Assembly: GCA_021464525.1 (NCBI GenBank)
Contig: JADRCO010001123.1
Coordinates: 1-22,343 of the forward strand
Direction of reading: 5' to 3'
DNA length: 22,343 bases
Origin: Rhizophagus sp. LPA8_4_AMF
Taxonomy: Eukaryota; Glomeromycota; Glomeromycetes; Glomerales; Glomeraceae
Both the position numbers and the translations under genes were made by a program. The number at the start of each line of letters is the position of its first letter. The stretch's first letter is position 1. The notes beneath the pieces are model-generated. The model was not told where the DNA came from. It worked only from the letters and a program-made list of their open reading frames with translations, and did not search any database. This document shows positions 8,103 through 17,854 of the stretch, one piece after another.

Positions 8103-9329
8103 CTAAATTAAATGAGTCATATTCCTAAGTGATGTTATATTATAAACGAGCTTCTCAAATATATTTTCGCTCTTTTCGCTTACGTCCTTGTCGTCGTATA
8201 TTATATTGTTGTATAGCATGATTCCCCTCATTTCCATAAATTTACGCAACCCTTCATACGCATTCGAAGCATAATGAGTATGCAAATGGGTCCTAGTACC
8301 AAATGGAAGTAACCAGTCACCATCTCTATAAAGTAAATCTTTTCTTAAAAACTTTTTACTAGTAGGATCTAGTTCTAAAGGAATAGTCCTGTCTTTAAGC
8401 ATGAACATTGGGATAAGAGCATTTCCGTTATCGAATATTAAATTTTTGAGGTTCCAAGAAGGTCCGTAATCTGGGGAGAAATGCGTACGATAACCCTCAA
8501 GATCATTTCGCATTAACAAACCTCCAATTTGTACAATATGTTCTATCATCCATAACATAGTTGCTTTTGATATTCTTTCATTCCCTCCAAAAGATAAAAA
8601 AGTTCCACCACCTATTTCATTATGTACACCAGGAAACCAAGTCTCTTTGACAGTTACGGTACGGGAATTTGAGTATATATGACAAGGTTCAAAAAAAGAA
8701 GTTCTTTCGTGAATAGCTAAAGCTTGACATGCAAATTTAACTACATTGGGTACGACTTTATCATAAAATTCTAAATATTTGAAACCTTCGCCAATTTCAT
8801 ATCCGGGTAAACCATGAGCACCAACAGTATCCCAAAGTCCAAGAAATTTAATAACTGGCTTTTTAGAGTCAGAATGGCTGAACTTTTTTTTGAATTCGTC
8901 AGATCCAGTTCCTTCCGGGTGGTAAATCATATCTCTATTACGATAGATATGGTAAGCACGATCAACACGTTCGTCAACTTGCTCAGATGTGGTATCACGT
9001 TCTATTTTTAATATTCCACAATTTCTTATCATTCCAGCAATACATCTCACAGTATAAGCACCACGACTAAAACCAAAAAGCCATATATCGTCACCAGGAT
9101 TATAGTGTTCAATTATATACTTATAACCCTCTTTAATTTTAGTATCAAGGCTTAGAGCTATAGCACCATCGATGATAAAACCCAAGGCCGTTTCTCCAAT
9201 TCCAACTCCGTTTATGTACTTGACATGTTGTTGCTCAAGTATTAATTCTCTGAATAACACATAAACGTTAGTTTTGGAATTTGCACTATTCCAAGTACCG
9301 TCACACAATACGACGATATTTTTACCCAT
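8103..9329 (-). CDS. DUF2235 alpha/beta hydrolase (Tle1 phospholipase-like domain protein)
   Basis: A single intact exon of 408 residues. DUF2235 is the alpha/beta-hydrolase domain shared with type VI secretion phospholipase effectors (Tle1) and with many uncharacterised fungal proteins; the substrate here is unknown. The N-terminus has the VVLCDGTWNS hallmark (residues 6-15). The nucleophile elbow is GFSRGAY with Ser88. GLWDTVGA holds the probable acidic residue Asp167, and WFPGVHNEIGGG holds the probable catalytic His236. All three triad positions are present, so activity is plausible. There is no obvious signal peptide or membrane segment, so it is probably cytosolic. The ATG at 9329 starts just before the conserved domain, and no more upstream start is needed. 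The C-terminal ~70 residues are charged and less conserved. No partner gene lies beside it. Confidence 0.92.
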   Translation of the reverse strand: MGKNIVVLCDGTWNSANSKTNVYVLFRELILEQQHVKYINGVGIGETALGFIIDGAIALSLDTKIKEGYKYIIEHYNPGDDIWLFGFSRGAYTVRCIAGMIRNCGILKIERDTTSEQVDERVDRAYHIYRNRDMIYHPEGTGSDEFKKKFSHSDSKKPVIKFLGLWDTVGAHGLPGYEIGEGFKYLEFYDKVVPNVVKFACQALAIHERTSFFEPCHIYSNSRTVTVKETWFPGVHNEIGGGTFLSFGGNERISKATMLWMIEHIVQIGGLLMRNDLEGYRTHFSPDYGPSWNLKNLIFDNGNALIPMFMLKDRTIPLELDPTSKKFLRKDLLYRDGDWLLPFGTRTHLHTHYASNAYEGLRKFMEMRGIMLYNNIIYDDKDVSEKSENIFEKLVYNITSLRNMTHLI

Positions 9330-10965
9330 TTTTGCAAAATATTTGAAGTTAAATTTTTTTTTAAAAAAGTAAAGGTTTCAATGTTTTGAAAATTGAGAAA
9401 AAAGATTACGACGATTATTTATAACTTTTTGCATAGTAAATGATTTGTACAATTTTTTTTATTTTGAGAAATAAAAACTACAAATTCGGTTAGGGCATTG
9501 ACATATATTACCTAATATAAGGAGAATTACTCCCCACCTCCAGGTAAAAATTTTTTTTTATATTATTCAATTATCAATAAAAATGCTTAATTTTGTGTTT
9601 CGTAAGATTTTACTTAGCCCCCACCCCCTAAAATATTACCTAAGATTTGATGAACTACGTGGGCTGCGGCATAAAATCAGAATTCAATTCCACAAAGAAC
9701 ACTTTGAATTCCTAATTTTGTTTATTGTTTGAAAGTCTATATTCCATTTTTGGTGAAGAGTTCCATCCACGCAAAATAATTTATAATTGTGTACAACCGG
9801 AATAATCAAAATAATGAAACCAAATTCGTTTAAAATAAATTTACATATATTATATTTTATTTTATTTGTTTAAAAATCAATAATCTTTTATCTAGTATAA
9901 ATCTTATTATTTATATTAATAGTAATGATATACTGTATATCAAATTTTCATATTCTTACCTACATCATGATTGTCAATTAGTCATTATTTATGGAGGTCA
10001 CAATAAAATTTCACATGAGATCACATCATAGCCATTATAACTCCCGAATGATCTGCAGATTTATTTTAAAATATTCTGCGGGGCAAATTATACTCTAATA
10101 AATCTATTATTATGCATGTACAGTATGTGCAGTAGGTTTGACTGAAAATTACATCCGTAATTCGTTTCTAAACTGATTTGATGAATATTAATTATAGCGA
10201 GCATTTTTATATACTCTATGTAGATAATTTTTACTATTCGTTGAGAAACAAGTACAAAATTTGAGTATTTGATATTTTTCTTTGGGCAGGGCAGTTAGGA
10301 GTGCTATGTGTTAAATTTATGATTTATTAATTATCAGATTTGAACTTATTTAGTAATTAGAAAGAATTATGACAATTTTATTAATAAATTAATTGAATAT
10401 AATCTTCCTTTGTATGCTGAAAATATTATAAAATATCGTAAGTAATAATTGTGATTCATTTTGTCTAATCCACCTGAGGTATTTATTTGCAAGAATTGCA
10501 AGTACAATTTTACATTAAATTGTTAGGATAATCCGAATTTCTGTGATTTTGTTTATCAATATTAATGTAAAATATTCATTTAATTTTGTGGTTAAGTAGA
10601 AGAGAATTGTAGCACTGTATTTTTTTTAAACCAAACAATTAAAAAAATTAATGCAATATTTAAATTATTAATAATAAAATAAGCAAATACAGTAAGTATT
10701 AATTTCTCTAGACAGCTTCACTCCAAATTTAGTCGAACTTTAATACGTAATTGATTATTCCGAATTTTAAAATAAAATGCAGAGAAATTATGCTTTAATA
10801 CTTTGTATCGCTAATAGATAAAAAAAAGAATCCATTTAATACATCATAATGAAATGCATGCATATTATTGTTATTGGTACAATACAATTTAATATTTAAA
10901 GATATTTCTAGAGGTAATTTGTTTATATTGACTATAATTTTGGAAAATAACTCCAACAAATTAGG
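9330..10965. other. AT-rich intergenic region
   Basis: No gene seen on either strand; ATG-started frames are short. C-rich patches at 9533-9541 and 9618-9629 interrupt the A/T runs. The part next to 9329 should contain the DUF2235 promoter, but I see no clear TATA box. Confidence 0.5.
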
Positions 10966-11330
10966 GGGCCAGAGACGACGTCATTTAGGGTTTGGAGTTT
11001 TATAGACCCCCTCCCACTGTCATCATCTAATTTAGGGAATTCGTAATAGTTATTTCTCGGGGACTGGGGAGTCATGATATTTATGCGACACGTGAAATAA
11101 TTCTTTTATCTCATGGAGACTAACGTCCAGTGATGAGAAAAAGTGGGAAAAAACCATAAAAACACGTGAGCATGAAAAATATCATCAGAAAAATTACAGG
11201 CATGAATATGTCATCAAAAAAATCACAGGCGACCAATTAAAATATTTTATTATTATTAATATTATTAAAAATGGAAGATCATTCTAGACTTGACCTCTCT
11301 CCCCTCAGGAAATTACGTCATTTCTGGCCC
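10966..11330. mobile_element. MITE-like element with GGGCCAGA termini
   Basis: Inverted termini: GGGCCAGAGACGACGTCATTT at the left end (10966-10986) pairs with the complement of AAATTACGTCATTTCTGGCCC at the right end (11310-11330), with about four mismatches. Length is about 365 bp with no coding capacity. It contains a 29-30-base tandem pair at 11171-11200 and 11201-11229, both starting CATGAA and ending ACAGG. A clear target-site duplication is not visible. Confidence 0.6.
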
Positions 11331-11699
11331 TTCTTTTATATAATAGAAGATATTGTATGTGAAGTATTTCAAATAATTAAAATACTGTATATTTATTAAT
11401 ACATCAAAATACTTGTAATTTTTAAAATATGGAAGGTTAAAAAGGTTATTGTTCTTTTTAATTTTACACATTTCGCTACACGACCACATGTTCATATTCA
11501 TATGACCATTATGATTAGTTGAACTTTTGTTTACAGTAAAGCAAACAACAATAATAACAATGTTTTCAAAATTTTTAACAGAATAGGTCTTCATATTTTC
11601 TTCCTACATTTTCTAATGAATGAGCTGAAAAAAGGATGGAAAATTTATTTTTAAAATCTATATCCATATTCAAGTATTTTCGATTGGACATAAAATTGA
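11331..11699. other. AT-rich spacer
   Basis: No gene supported. A minus-strand frame at 11313-11594 is Asn/Tyr/Lys-rich low-complexity sequence overlapping the MITE end, and I treat it as chance. Confidence 0.4.
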
Positions 11700-12290
11700 A
11701 GTTTTACAGTAAAATCCTACTGATATCCATGAAACGTTTATCAATATGAAATATTTATTAAGTGAAGGTTCTAAAATATTATTTAATTCTGATAAATTTA
11801 TTAATTTAAAAGCTCCTTTATTAGAATTATAACTAAAAAGGATGATTTATATATAGATGGAATTGAAATTTTGGAGATTTTATTAAAATGATGTTTTGCT
11901 CGATATGAAAATATTAATAATAATCTTAATAAATAGGATAAAGATGATATTAAAAAAATTGTAAAATTATTTCATAGATTTATTCTTTTAATTAGATTTT
12001 ATAATATTAATCCTATGAACTTTAATCCTCTTTTTTTCCTCATGGATTGGCAAAAAAGATTCCTCATAATATAATTTCCTTATGATTTTAAGCTATTATA
12101 TCGTTCATGTAAGGAAGAATTTAACAATGAATCATTTCATAGATGTTGTGATAATAAGCAAGGGAGCTACTATTTGGATAGTAAAAATTCAAGGTTCATC
12201 AATCATCACAATTTAATTGGAGGTTTTAATTTACTTGATTAGAGTTACAAATTGTGGTTGGAAATATACTACAGACAGTTTTTTTATTTA
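11700..12290 (+). pseudogene. BACK/TLDc-domain protein relic (BTB-TLDc family)
   Basis: The first part (from ATG 11746) reads SDKFINLKAPLLEL, then in a shifted frame KKDDLYIDGIEILEILLK, then KLFHRFILLIRFYNI, a BACK-like helical region as found between BTB and TLDc domains in the large AM fungal family. The second part (12087-12240) reads FKLLYRSCKEEFNNESFHRCCDN and, after erosion, LIGGFNLLD, matching the start of TLDc (FKLLYR....F...CDN....I.GG.NP). Several stops and frame changes separate the pieces, and the BTB domain and TLDc C-terminus are missing. It is clearly non-functional. Family proteins are proposed cullin-3 adaptors or oxidation-resistance type proteins; no role remains here. Confidence 0.7.
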
Positions 12291-14088
12291 ATCTATATAA
12301 TTAAAAAAATTTGTAACGTTTAGATTACCTGTATAAATAAATTCTAAATTGTGCAACCTTACTTCCATTGGCCGTTTTATTACGTGTCGACGTGTCGTTA
12401 AACAAATTTAAAAAAAGCATGCTGATCATAATTCCTGCTACCAATCCTGGTGCGAAGCAACAGGGTACAACTAGTTAATAGATGGTAAAAATAACTCTAC
12501 TGCAAATTAGGTTATGTTAATGATACATGAACATGTTGAGATCCTAGTATGGGTAATTTATATTGTCTTTATTCTAATAATTGGAATTATCATTATAACA
12601 GTGGAGAATGTTATTGAATTCCAGCAAATTTTACAGTAAAATAATATGAAATATTTCAAGTAATTAAAAGATAAATGAATATATTATTAATATATATTTT
12701 TCAATCCAGAAATTCTAACAATGAATACTAAATATTATTAATCAAAAATTATTGATAGTTGATAATATAGTAAAGCTATTTCATGAAAGAAATAAAAACT
12801 GAATACATACATATCTTGTGATTTTTTAAGCTGGAATATAATCAAGTTTGCAGTTGAACCTGAAGTCAACATGCAGAAGTCATTCTTTAATTAAGATTTT
12901 ATGATATTAAATCAAAGTTAATTTTGTTTCTTGTAAGGATAAATTTATAACTTTAATATATGAATCAAGTTACAGGATGGAAAATATTACAAAAATTACT
13001 ATTTGGGTAGCTTGTAAATACACAATAAAAATAAAATTTAGTATTAAAGATGCACACCATATATTAGTGCCTATTTGAAGTGAAACTAGCAAGTGTTGAT
13101 TTTTTTTTTATTAAAAGCATGGAATACGAAGTTGACAACCTCTACGAATATAATTCATGTATTGTGTTACTATCTGTTTGTGATGGTATCATGTGACAGT
13201 ATAAACAGAATGATTTAACAAATAAAATGTAGACTTGCATTTAATTAATAAAGTTATATGAAATAAGAAGTATATTTTAAATATTAATATTAAGTTTAAT
13301 ACAATAAATAAATGCCATATAATAAATAAATGCCGAAATCATAAACGAATTATAAAGGAAATAAAGAAAGAATATTGCTGCCTCAGCCGGAAATCTGCAA
13401 TATATTCAAAGAAATTATCAACTAAAGGAAAATAATTCAATCTATCTCCCCCTTCTTCCTGTTCGTTTGTCCATATATTTATAACTAACTAAATTCAATG
13501 TAATTTATATTAAACGTTAATTGGCATCGGAATTCCATGTACGATCACCATGTGATCAGCAATTTTCATATTGTTGTATGTTCTTTCAGGTTTATAAAAA
13601 TAAACGATTATAAGAAAAATGTAAGCACCGGCACGTTGGATTCTCTGTTGTTAATCACGAAAGTATTAATATTCAAATTTTATTATCGTTTTTTACGTTA
13701 AAACTCTCACACTACTACTCGTCTGCCTCAAGGTAGAGCTTTATTTATAATAAAAGGAATTACACTATAAAGTTTCTAAATAAAATACATATCAAAAAGA
13801 TAAAATATAAAAATAATTCAAATAATATCAGTAATATAAAATAATCTAAAAATAAAGCTCATAAAACCTATAATAAATTTAAAGTGAAAACTATTAATTC
13901 AATACGTCGATACATTTGGCGAATCTCATACATTGTTTGTCATTTCTTATGTTATCACGTTGATCACAAGGTGATAACAGAAAGTACAATGATAAAGAAC
14001 GGTTAAAATAATAATGGTTCATATAGGATTTCAGGCAAAAAGTACTATGACGATTTAGATGTATGTTAATAATCACAAGAAATTATCG
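12291..14088. other. AT-rich intergenic region with short palindromes
   Basis: No gene supported. It holds short perfect palindromes such as GATCAC-CAT-GTGATC (about 13544-13558) and GTTATCAC..GTGATAAC (13951-13978), and long A/T-rich runs. The minus-strand frame at 13894-14076 has no recognisable domain. Confidence 0.5.
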
Positions 14089-14150
14089 AGCAAATTTTAC
14101 TTGAAAGTAAAATTTGCTAAACAACTTTTTCTCGAAAGTAAAAGTTGTTT
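14089..14150. repeat. Two adjacent perfect hairpins with similar loops
   Basis: Hairpin 1 has 13-bp perfect arms: AGCAAATTTTACT (14089-14101), loop TGAA, complement at 14106-14118. Hairpin 2 starts at the next base: AAACAACTTTT (14119-14129) pairs with 14140-14150 across a loop containing TCTCGAAAGT. Both loops contain a GAAAGTA segment, so one looks like a diverged duplicate of the other. No gene flanks them closely. Confidence 0.75.
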
Positions 14151-14281
14151 CAATGAAAAGTTTCAAACATCTATTCAAAAGGACTGGGTAAAATTAACTG
14201 AGACTTGAAGAATTTTCCAAAACTTGTAAAGAACTTACTTTCTCCCTCTTCAATCTTGAGGGATATATAACAAAAAATTCT

Positions 14282-14394
14282 AGTGGACGACTTGACTATG
14301 TGTTAACTTGTGTATCGGTTGACTATGGGTCAACTCGTCCCAGACGTCCCATGGATGAGTCGTCCTGCTTACACATAATCAATGATCATCCACT
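14282..14394. repeat. Small inverted-repeat unit (possible MITE remnant)
   Basis: AGTGGACGA at the left end pairs imperfectly with TCATCCACT at the right end. Inside, GGACGAC (14285-14291) also pairs with GTCGTCC (14359-14365), GTTGAC pairs with GTCAAC, and TTGACTATG occurs twice about 27 bases apart. No coding capacity. It could be a short non-autonomous element or a structured remnant. Confidence 0.35.
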
Positions 14395-14871
14395 GGCTAA
14401 TCAATAACTATAACGAAATATAAAATTCTAAATAAAATAATCTAATAATAAATATCCTAACAAAAATATAATAAAAAAAATAATCAACTAACTAATCATA
14501 TATAAAAATAAATGATAATCATTTCACTGGTGATTAACAATTACTTAGGACGAAATGATCAACCAGTTACTGTTTATTTTGTAACACTTGCATTTATTCA
14601 GTAGGATCTTCATCACGTGAGGGCACCGTGAAATATGATGAGCTGAGCTGCCCATGGGTAATAATTTGATTTGACCTATGGTATGCATACTGAAGATGAC
14701 AACCACGCCTGTGTTGGAATACATTATATTGAGTGCAAACAAAGCCATTCCTCTGAAGTATATTCATGACTTGTCAATAATGGCTGGAACATGAACCAAA
14801 TGAATCAGTTGCACCTAAGTCACATTATTGTATTATCCAATTTCTGTAGGATGCGGGATCATTATGCAATT
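14395..14871. other. Spacer with a small uncertain minus-strand frame
   Basis: A 67-codon minus-strand frame at 14545-14748 starts MALFALNIMY but matches nothing I recognise; another frame over the same bases is also open, so I do not call it a gene. Confidence 0.4.
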
Positions 14872-15410
14872 CGATGAAAATTAATAAGAGAACATCTGAG
14901 CTAATGTGTTATCTCACTGTTCTCTTGGATTTTATCTGACATCATCAGTCAAGAGCGCATGAATATAAAAATGAAAGATCATCTTGTAATTCAGCAAGAG
15001 AACATCTGAGATAATGCATTAACTTCAGTGGTCTCTTGGCTTTACTGTGACTATACTATTTTAAGATAGAAACAGTTATCTTACACCGCTAGAATGCATG
15101 AATGTAAGGACGCAAGGTCATCTTTTAATTCAATGATAATTATCTGAGATAATGCATTAACTTCAGTGTTTTCATAACTTTCTTTCCTGTGTACCTCGAC
15201 TTTCATCTATAAAGGTTGAGATAATGCATTATCTTTGGCATGTTGGGTATTATCTGGAGCATAAATTCCATAGTACGTGAAATATATGAGAGATATATTT
15301 CTATAAGATAGTCATCACTATCTGACACCAGAATGCATGATGATGAATGTAAAGATGTGAGATCATTTAGTAATAATTAACAAGAGAACATCTCTTGGCT
15401 TTTTTATGTA
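14872..15410. repeat. Degenerate tandem/interspersed repeat array
   Basis: A motif close to GAGATAATGCATTAACTTCAG recurs near 14897, 15008, 15144, 15213 and, outside the array, 15826. It lies within longer units that also carry GCATGAATRTAA...GATCATCTT...AATTCA and AAGAGAACATCT...TCTCTTGG (about 14956-15039, 15092-15170 and 15341-15400). Spacing is roughly 70-140 bases with indels. On the minus strand the core reads (E/D)xNALSQ in several copies, so this may be a decayed protein-repeat gene. Confidence 0.6.
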
Positions 15411-15533
15411 CTTTTCAATTTTTGAAAAATCTTCAATATATTTTTGACCTAGGGCTTGAACATAATTGAATTTAGTTCATCAGGGAAATATCTAATTTTC
15501 TCAATCTTTTCTGGATCTGGTCAAATTCCTTTT

Positions 15534-15884
15534 TCATGTACCTTGAATTATCTTGGTTGCATTATCTTGGGTATATTGAGCCTCAATATTTTCACATTCC
15601 AATTTATAATATTTTGATTTAAACAAAAGCAGTGGTAGTGGTGACATTGATTTAACCCATGGCTTTAGGATCTCAAAGATCTCTTTATACGATGTTGACA
15701 TTACATTTGAATAAAGAAAGTCCTCTTTGTATGCCATAGATATTACATTTGAATAAAGATTATACATTATTTCAACATGTTGAATATTATTTTGAGCTAT
15801 TGAAAATTCTTGTTTGATAAAGAGTTGAGGTAATGCGTTATCTTCAGTTTTGTTGGGTATTAACTTGATCCATGGAACTTTCAT
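15534..15884 (-). CDS. Hypothetical protein (116 aa), possibly a remnant
   Basis: Not recognised. The frame encodes a hydrophilic protein with an internal duplicate, LYSNVISMAYKEDF followed by LYSNVMSTSYKEIF, from a 42-bp tandem duplication at about 15676-15759. Its N-terminus (LIPNKTEDNALPQL) is one copy of the repeat core found at 14872-15236, so it shares ancestry with the decayed array just downstream on the same strand. The C-terminal part, LPLLLFKSKYYKLECENIEAQ, looks coding. It stops at 15534, while the two other minus frames just beyond are open for 20-30 codons, which suggests a frameshift truncation. Either a small real gene or the best-preserved piece of a larger dead gene. Confidence 0.35.
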   Translation of the reverse strand: MKVPWIKLIPNKTEDNALPQLFIKQEFSIAQNNIQHVEIMYNLYSNVISMAYKEDFLYSNVMSTSYKEIFEILKPWVKSMSPLPLLLFKSKYYKLECENIEAQYTQDNATKIIQGT

Positions 15885-16454
15885 TTGTGATAAAGGGTTT
15901 AGATTTCAAATATATCAAATAAATAATAAAAATTTCTAATCTATGTAAAATTTTTAGTAATTAATAAAAATTCGCAAAAAAAAAGAAAAGTAATAATCTT
16001 TTTTCTTAATAAATTTGTTGAAATTTGAAGTGTAACGAGCACAAATTATTATTATGTGTTGTCAGTGTTGATCGAACAATATTAGCAATTTTATTAACTG
16101 TTACACTGACTGAAAATGGATTTTGATAGTTAATAAAAAAGTTTAGCGATTCCTTAATGTTAAAAAATGAAGTTTGTACTAGTGTACACAAAAAAATAAA
16201 AATCTTTTTTTATACCGATGGTTTTTATGCAGTATTCCCTAACTAAAACGTTTCAAGAAAAAAAAAATTCAAATAATATTATATACAATTATGTCAGAAT
16301 TTTAGGTTTTATTTTATGTATTAAAAAATATTGACTTTTTGATTTAATACCTTTAATCCCATTATCGACCAAATTTACCATTATAAACAATGCAATATTT
16401 TCTCTGTCTATTGTGCATTCTGTACGCCTTGCATATCAAACCGGTTTTGTCATG

Positions 16455-16475
16455 TATGTACGTACTACGTACATA
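16455..16475 (+). promoter_or_regulatory. Perfect palindrome TATGTACGTA-C-TACGTACATA
   Basis: Ten-base perfect arms around one base, 110 bases before the ATG at 16586 and about 40 bases upstream of the TATA-like run. Position and symmetry fit a transcription-factor dimer site, but no protein is known to me for this motif. Confidence 0.35.
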
Positions 16476-16513
16476 AATCCAAATCAATTTTGTAGCGATT
16501 GTCCTCCTGACGA

Positions 16514-16522
16514 ATATATATA
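16514..16522 (+). promoter_or_regulatory. TATA-like element ATATATATA
   Basis: Lies about 63-72 bases before the ATG at 16586. The microprotein gene at 3038 has a TATATATAT run at a similar distance. AT-rich background makes chance occurrence likely enough to keep confidence low. Confidence 0.35.
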
Positions 16523-16585
16523 GCATTTTGTATTATTTTTTTTTTTTTTCCAAACTTTCTCAAAAAAAAAAAGAATAAAACCAAA

Positions 16586-17854
16586 ATGACAAATATTGAC
16601 GGAAATACGTCTGAATCCACTATCGACGATCGTAGAACGTCATCATTATCTGCTGAATCCATTAACATTGATGTAATCGAAAAAAATGAAATAGAACCAA
16701 ATTATATTAGAAATCTTGGACAAACTATCAACGAAAATTTTAAAAAATGTTCAGAAGATATAACGATTGATAATAGTGAAATTATGACTATTGTTAATCA
16801 AGCAATTGGAGAACAACGCGAAGTTTTTCGTGAATTTATTAAAGCTTCAGTTAAATATAGCGATGATTTATTGACATTTTCAGTTGATATTTTATTTTTC
16901 GTTGAATGTTTTAGAAATCCTGATCAATATACTAATGAAGAAAATTTATATTTATTGACGGACCTTTTGGAAGAATCTGAAAAGAATTATGAATCAATTA
17001 AAGAATTAAAAAATATAATATCTAGAGAAACTATAAGAGAAGAAATTGATGAAACTGAGTTCAGAGAAAAATTAAATAGAACTATGGGAGAAGATTCAGA
17101 AGAAATTAATGAAACTGAGCTAAAGAGAATTCTTGATGATGAAACTATTGGAATGAAAGAGAAATTAACAAAAATTCATTATTTTTTGATAAAATATGTT
17201 AATGAAATTAATAAATTTCCTCATAAAATTGATTCGGTACAACAATCCTCAATTAGAATGATGTTGGTTAAGATATTAAATTTTCTCAAGGATCATCCTC
17301 TTTACACAACATTTGGGTCAATTGCTTTTTTCGGGGCTTCTGCATTAGCTAGTCGTGTATTACTTGCTATCCTAGTTTATTTAACTGGATCTGCTGGTAT
17401 TTTTTGTAATGATGTGACCATGAAACGTGAACGAAATAATTTGGTTGAGAAAATAAATCAAGTTGGTGATGGTTTAAATTCAATTGTATTAGAAATTGGT
17501 AGAATAGAAAATTTTTGGTCTGAACAAATTGAAAGTATTAAATATCTCATTAATAATCTTGCGAGATTTAATAATGAAAATACGCGTGTTAAAAGATATC
17601 GAATTGCTAATCAAATTGAAAAAAGATGGAAAGATGTAGCAGAGGATTGCAAAAATTATACTAGATTAATGAATGATGTGTTGTGTAGAGACAGATTAAG
17701 TCAACCACCAAAAAACGCTGCTTCAGCTACTACCCAACGTCTCGTATCTTCTAGTGGCTCTTTGAGTAATGACCGTTCTGACTCTCGTTCTGTCCCTTCC
17801 GAAACCGCTAAAAAAATTTCCGAAGACTCCATGGGAACCGACCCTCCTAACTGA
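16586..17854 (+). CDS. Hypothetical 422-aa helical protein with a central hydrophobic segment
   Basis: Family not recognised. A single intact exon. Residues 1-40 are Ser/Asp/Asn-rich and likely disordered. About 40-235 are predicted helical and very acidic, with a small internal repeat of EEI(D/N)ETE(F/L) at about 152-180. Residues about 240-274 are strongly hydrophobic (YTTFGSIAFFGASALASR then VLLAILVYLTGSAGIFC), long enough for one membrane helix with a break or a short hairpin. About 280-365 form a second helical, heptad-like arm. The tail (378-413) is Ser-rich and low complexity. There is no N-terminal signal peptide. Helical arms around one hydrophobic segment recall alpha-helical pore formers, but that is only an architectural likeness; a membrane-bound coiled-coil scaffold is equally possible. 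The start is supported by an A-rich leader and no earlier ATG in frame. Confidence 0.85.
   Translation: MTNIDGNTSESTIDDRRTSSLSAESINIDVIEKNEIEPNYIRNLGQTINENFKKCSEDITIDNSEIMTIVNQAIGEQREVFREFIKASVKYSDDLLTFSVDILFFVECFRNPDQYTNEENLYLLTDLLEESEKNYESIKELKNIISRETIREEIDETEFREKLNRTMGEDSEEINETELKRILDDETIGMKEKLTKIHYFLIKYVNEINKFPHKIDSVQQSSIRMMLVKILNFLKDHPLYTTFGSIAFFGASALASRVLLAILVYLTGSAGIFCNDVTMKRERNNLVEKINQVGDGLNSIVLEIGRIENFWSEQIESIKYLINNLARFNNENTRVKRYRIANQIEKRWKDVAEDCKNYTRLMNDVLCRDRLSQPPKNAASATTQRLVSSSGSLSNDRSDSRSVPSETAKKISEDSMGTDPPN

Larger units (their letters stand above)
15885..16585. other. Intergenic region with promoter-like features for the 422-aa gene
   Basis: No gene supported. The minus-strand frame at 16006-16191 is low-complexity. 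A perfect palindrome (16455-16475) and a TATA-like run (16514-16522) precede the next gene, followed by a T-rich tract (16537-16550) and an A-rich tract (16563-16573) just before its ATG. Confidence 0.5.

Noticed and set aside
11313-11594. 93-codon minus-strand frame
   Set aside because: Asn/Tyr/Lys-rich, overlaps the MITE terminus and has no recognisable domain.
14282-14394. Possible hammerhead ribozyme around GGATGAGTCGTCC
   Set aside because: The conserved CUGAUGA and GAAA core elements are not both present in the right order.
14545-14748. 67-codon minus-strand frame
   Set aside because: A second frame over the same bases is equally open and neither matches a known family.
15479-15529. 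Minus-strand stretch reading GI-stop-PDPEKIEKIRYFP, like a Ty3/gypsy reverse-transcriptase end
   Set aside because: Only about 15 residues, with a stop; another frame over the same bases is an equally good coiled coil, and no other retrotransposon domain is near.
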